This document shows positions 61,796-64,000 of a DNA stretch of 64,000 nucleotides, piece by piece. The stretch spans positions 62,001 to 126,000 of the forward strand of contig QAZA01000045.1 of the NCBI GenBank assembly GCA_003054695.1, written 5' to 3'. Source of the DNA: Verrucomicrobia bacterium LW23. Lineage in GTDB: Bacteria; Verrucomicrobiota; Verrucomicrobiia; Methylacidiphilales; UBA1321. Numbering within the stretch: the first letter of the stretch is position 1; each line of letters opens with the position of its first letter. The notes beneath the pieces were generated by a model. That model was not told the origin of the DNA. It made no database searches and saw only the letters and a program-made list of their open reading frames with translations. Made by a program: the position numbers and the translations under genes.

Positions 61796-62871
61796 TTTGC
61801 GCCGCGCAGGGCGATTGTGCTGTCAAAGATCCGGTAGGAAATCTTCATGGGATGCTCGCGAAGCACCTTGTCCAGCGCCAGCAGATCACCGTCCAGCGCG
61901 GCGGAGGTTGCAAAGAGCGTTGGAGGGATGAGGCTCACCGGCGTCGGGGAGTTGGGGGGATTCAGCCGAACGGAACTCTTCTCGTCGATAACCACCATCA
62001 CCACCCGTACAAGCGGCGGTAACTGATGCAGGGTAGTGCCGGAGTATCCCGAGCCCGCCGGCGGGCGCGTGGTAAAGGCCCGGCTCTGGCGCGAATCATA
62101 CGCATAGTCCGGGGCCAGTGCCGTGCCGTCGTCCTCTCCCTTTGGCAGCACCGGCACCAGCAGCAGGAGGATAACGTTGTCCGCCACGTCATGTGTCACC
62201 GGGGCGCTTGCGGCGGAGCTGGCAAAGTACGTGCGAAACCAGTCGCAGCGCGTGGAATCCGTCCAGCCCGGCGCCTGCACCAGGGAAGCTTCCGCCGGCT
62301 CCGTAAACTGCCGCAGACGCCAGCGCCATTTTCTCTGATAACTGTTGCCGAGAAAGGACGGCATCACCGGCTCCTGGCTGTACTCCACAAAGTAGCCGCA
62401 GCCGTTTATGAGGTTGGAGAGACGCCCTAAATCGGTCTTGTCCTCCGAGTATCCCAGCGGCGCTGTAAAAAACACGGCGCTGCCACTGTACTGGGGCGAG
62501 TTGGATAGAAGATTCTTCGCCGGACCACAAACAAAATGCAGGCTGGACTGGCGCACATAACGGGTTGGCGCGTTAGGGTTGTCATAATCCCAGTACGTGT
62601 TTAAGGAAGCCTGGCGAAGCCGCTGTGTGATGGAGAAAAACGCGCCCCTCGCGTTGCCAAACATCTCCACCTTGGTAACCGACGCGCGCCATACCTGATC
62701 CAGCTGCTTCGTCAATTGCACCACCGCTACCATCAGAACCAGCAGCACGGCAATCGCCACCATAAGCTCCACCAGAGTAAATGCCCTGCGCCTGACGCGC
62801 GCGGACGTGCGCCAACGGGCTGCTCCCATCGGAATCGTTACGGCCAGGGAAGTGAGGCTGGGCGCGTTCAT
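61780..62871 (-). CDS. Verru_Chthon cassette protein C (GspJ/PilW-like pseudopilin)
   Basis: A 363-residue pseudopilin. The leader ends RRRA with alanine (A30) rather than glycine before the cleavage site, then FTLVELMVAIAVLLVLMVAV with E35 as Glu+5. GspJ-like globular part: NARGAFFSITQRLRQASLN. It overlaps protein B by ATGA (62868-62871) and protein A at its end. A later start at residue 15 is possible. Confidence 0.85.
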   Translation of the reverse strand: MNAPSLTSLAVTIPMGAARWRTSARVRRRAFTLVELMVAIAVLLVLMVAVVQLTKQLDQVWRASVTKVEMFGNARGAFFSITQRLRQASLNTYWDYDNPNAPTRYVRQSSLHFVCGPAKNLLSNSPQYSGSAVFFTAPLGYSEDKTDLGRLSNLINGCGYFVEYSQEPVMPSFLGNSYQRKWRWRLRQFTEPAEASLVQAPGWTDSTRCDWFRTYFASSAASAPVTHDVADNVILLLLVPVLPKGEDDGTALAPDYAYDSRQSRAFTTRPPAGSGYSGTTLHQLPPLVRVVMVVIDEKSSVRLNPPNSPTPVSLIPPTLFATSAALDGDLLALDKVLREHPMKISYRIFDSTIALRGAKWSRD

Positions 62872-63383
62872 TTGAGTAACACCGCGGAGTATACCCGCAC
62901 TTGTGGAGGCAGATCGCTCACCGGCACGGCCATCGACCAGTTGGCATCCGTGGCGGGGTTATTCCGAGACTCGATGGCCACAACCAGCGTTTGCCCGCCG
63001 GACATCCCGCTGCCCGTGCCGCCATGCGACACCGTCAGCCCATCCAGCCGCATCTTCACCTTGTAGCGCCACTCGTCTGTCTGGCTTGCCAGCGCCATCC
63101 CATACTCGTCAAAGTACCGGGTGTTTGCCGCCATAGCTCCGGGGTCGCCGGAGTAGCCTTCGTTCAGCAGCGTCTGCGTAATGTGCAGCCGCGCCGTGGC
63201 GTCCATGGATTCACGCAAGGTCGCCAACCCAAGAGGCACCAGCCCAAGAATCGCCACAAGCACAAAGCTCATAATCCCCAGACTGAGAACAACCTCCACC
63301 AGACTAAAGCCGCTGCGGCCGGGCAAACCCGCCATCGGGAACCACGCAGGTTGAGGGGAGAGTTGGGGATCAGCTGCGTCCAT
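62868..63383 (-). CDS. Verru_Chthon cassette protein B (GspI/PilV-like pseudopilin)
   Basis: A 171-residue pseudopilin from the ATG at 63383. The leader cleaves at G25, giving FSLVEVVLSLGIMSFVLVAI with E30 as Glu+5. The globular part resembles GspI/PilV. An upstream in-frame ATG at 63461 would place the operator-like site 63398-63409 inside the coding region and is less likely. It heads the four-gene cassette. Confidence 0.83.
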   Translation of the reverse strand: MDAADPQLSPQPAWFPMAGLPGRSGFSLVEVVLSLGIMSFVLVAILGLVPLGLATLRESMDATARLHITQTLLNEGYSGDPGAMAANTRYFDEYGMALASQTDEWRYKVKMRLDGLTVSHGGTGSGMSGGQTLVVAIESRNNPATDANWSMAVPVSDLPPQVRVYSAVLLK

Positions 63384-63397
63384 GTGCTTCCTGTTTC

Positions 63398-63409
63398 GTG
63401 AATGTTCCC
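63398..63409. promoter_or_regulatory. Operator-like site GTGAATGTTCCC upstream of the cassette
   Basis: The first ten bases match the GTGAACGTTCAC consensus except at one position. It sits 15 bp before the B start, in the leader of the cassette transcript. Confidence 0.5.
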
Positions 63410-63530
63410 AAACTGTGCGTAAAACGTCAATACAATTATTTAGGAGACTGCTCTCACGCAAAGTCCCGTCAGAGACCTGTTTCCGCGTGCCAACCCTGCC
63501 GTCGCCGCTGGAGAGCAGAAAGAAATGTGC

Positions 63531-63544
63531 CGTGAACGTTCACG
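63531..63544. promoter_or_regulatory. LacI-type operator CGTGAACGTTCACG
   Basis: A perfect 14-bp palindrome in the 337-bp divergent region between the cassette and the last gene. It carries the same core as 54052-54063. Its flank TCAATTGTGAGC contains another half-site-like GTGAGC. Confidence 0.75.
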
Positions 63545-63720
63545 TCAATTGTGAGCATCATGATCCTCTTCCGTCGGACCATCGCTGAGGCAAACGCCTG
63601 TGGAGGATCAAGCGCTATATCGACATCAGCGCAACGCCCGCTACAGTATAGCTTCACGTGCGCCCATTTCCGCAACCGGACGCCCCGACGAGCAAATCCA
63701 GGCAGCAGGCCATATACCAC

Positions 63721-64000
63721 ATGAACATACGCATCTCCGCCACGCCGCGCATTATCTTACGCCTCACCGCCTGGCTGGCGCTCGCTGCAGCCGCCACACT
63801 CGGCATGAGCCTTAGCCTGGGCCACGCCGCCGACAAGGTTGCTCCAGCGGGAAGCTGGAGCCGCGTGGATTTGCAAGGTCTTCCAATGTGGGTCTCGGAA
63901 TCCGGCGACTGGCGCGCCGAGGTCGATCCATCGCGTGGACGCCTCACCTACCTCGGCCCCCGCAGGGGCCCCAACTTCCTCAACGCTCCTGCGCAGCCTG
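63721..64000 (+). CDS. Secreted protein, N-terminal part (cut by window edge)
   Basis: From the ATG at 63721 the frame is open to the window end (93 codons). The N-terminus MNIRISATPRIILRLTAWLA leads into a hydrophobic signal peptide ending GHAADK. The exported part starts VAPAGSWSRVDLQGLPMWVSE and includes a block VDPSRGRLTYLGP reminiscent of secreted proteins of unknown function. It is divergent from the cassette and shares the operator region. Family not assigned. Confidence 0.75.
   Translation, partial: MNIRISATPRIILRLTAWLALAAAATLGMSLSLGHAADKVAPAGSWSRVDLQGLPMWVSESGDWRAEVDPSRGRLTYLGPRRGPNFLNAPAQP

Noticed and set aside
1-64000. CRISPR array or prophage
   Set aside because: No regular direct repeats with unique spacers and no phage structural genes were seen.

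Overview
The window is high-GC bacterial chromosome. The strongest lineage marker is a four-gene pseudopilin set at 62868-63383, 61780-62871, 57512-61795 and 56925-57515. It matches the 'Verru_Chthon cassette' proteins B, C, A and D, known from Verrucomicrobium and Chthoniobacter. Together with secreted glycosidases under a LacI regulator and many intergenic palindromic repeats, this points to Verrucomicrobiota, possibly an Opitutaceae-like member (inference). No phage, plasmid, transposase, CRISPR array or rRNA was seen.

Left part (1-24 kb): a truncated ClC chloride channel, an SPFH protein, a siroheme nitrite/sulfite reductase, MlaE/MlaF-type lipid transport genes without an MCE partner, a prepilin peptidase, a soluble histidine kinase, signal peptidase I, two radical SAM enzymes, a GDSL esterase, an OmpR/EnvZ-type pair, an LRV-like repeat protein, an RND pump plus adaptor behind an operator-promoter, a CesT-like chaperone-fold protein and a FliA/WhiG-type sigma factor.

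Middle (24-46 kb): a TSUP transporter with thiS, a large TPR protein, tRNA-His between two terminators, an amidase remnant, acetolactate synthase, two tandem paralogous membrane proteins, a sugar-nucleotide epimerase, a YggS-type PLP protein, a LysR and a Fur-family regulator, an M29-like aminopeptidase, an anchored solute-binding-like protein, an AT-richer stretch with one small ORF, and polyphosphate kinase.

Right part (46-64 kb): a Dop-type Pup/UBact deamidase-depupylase with no proteasome genes in view, a GH95 fucosidase, a large clan GH-A-like secreted hydrolase, a LacI regulator, a secreted polysaccharide deacetylase, the pseudopilin cassette and the start of another secreted protein. 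Five sites resembling GTGAACGTTCAC sit next to the LacI gene, the large hydrolase, the deacetylase, the cassette and the last secreted protein. This suggests one glycan-responsive regulon that couples extracellular hydrolysis to an unusual pseudopilin apparatus.

Many intergenic gaps hold inverted repeats. One superfamily is built of 8-9 nt phased units of the type CGCnAAGGn. Another carries CCCAGGGT/ACCCTGGG words. A 73-bp inverted repeat with only one mismatch lies at 45583-45774.
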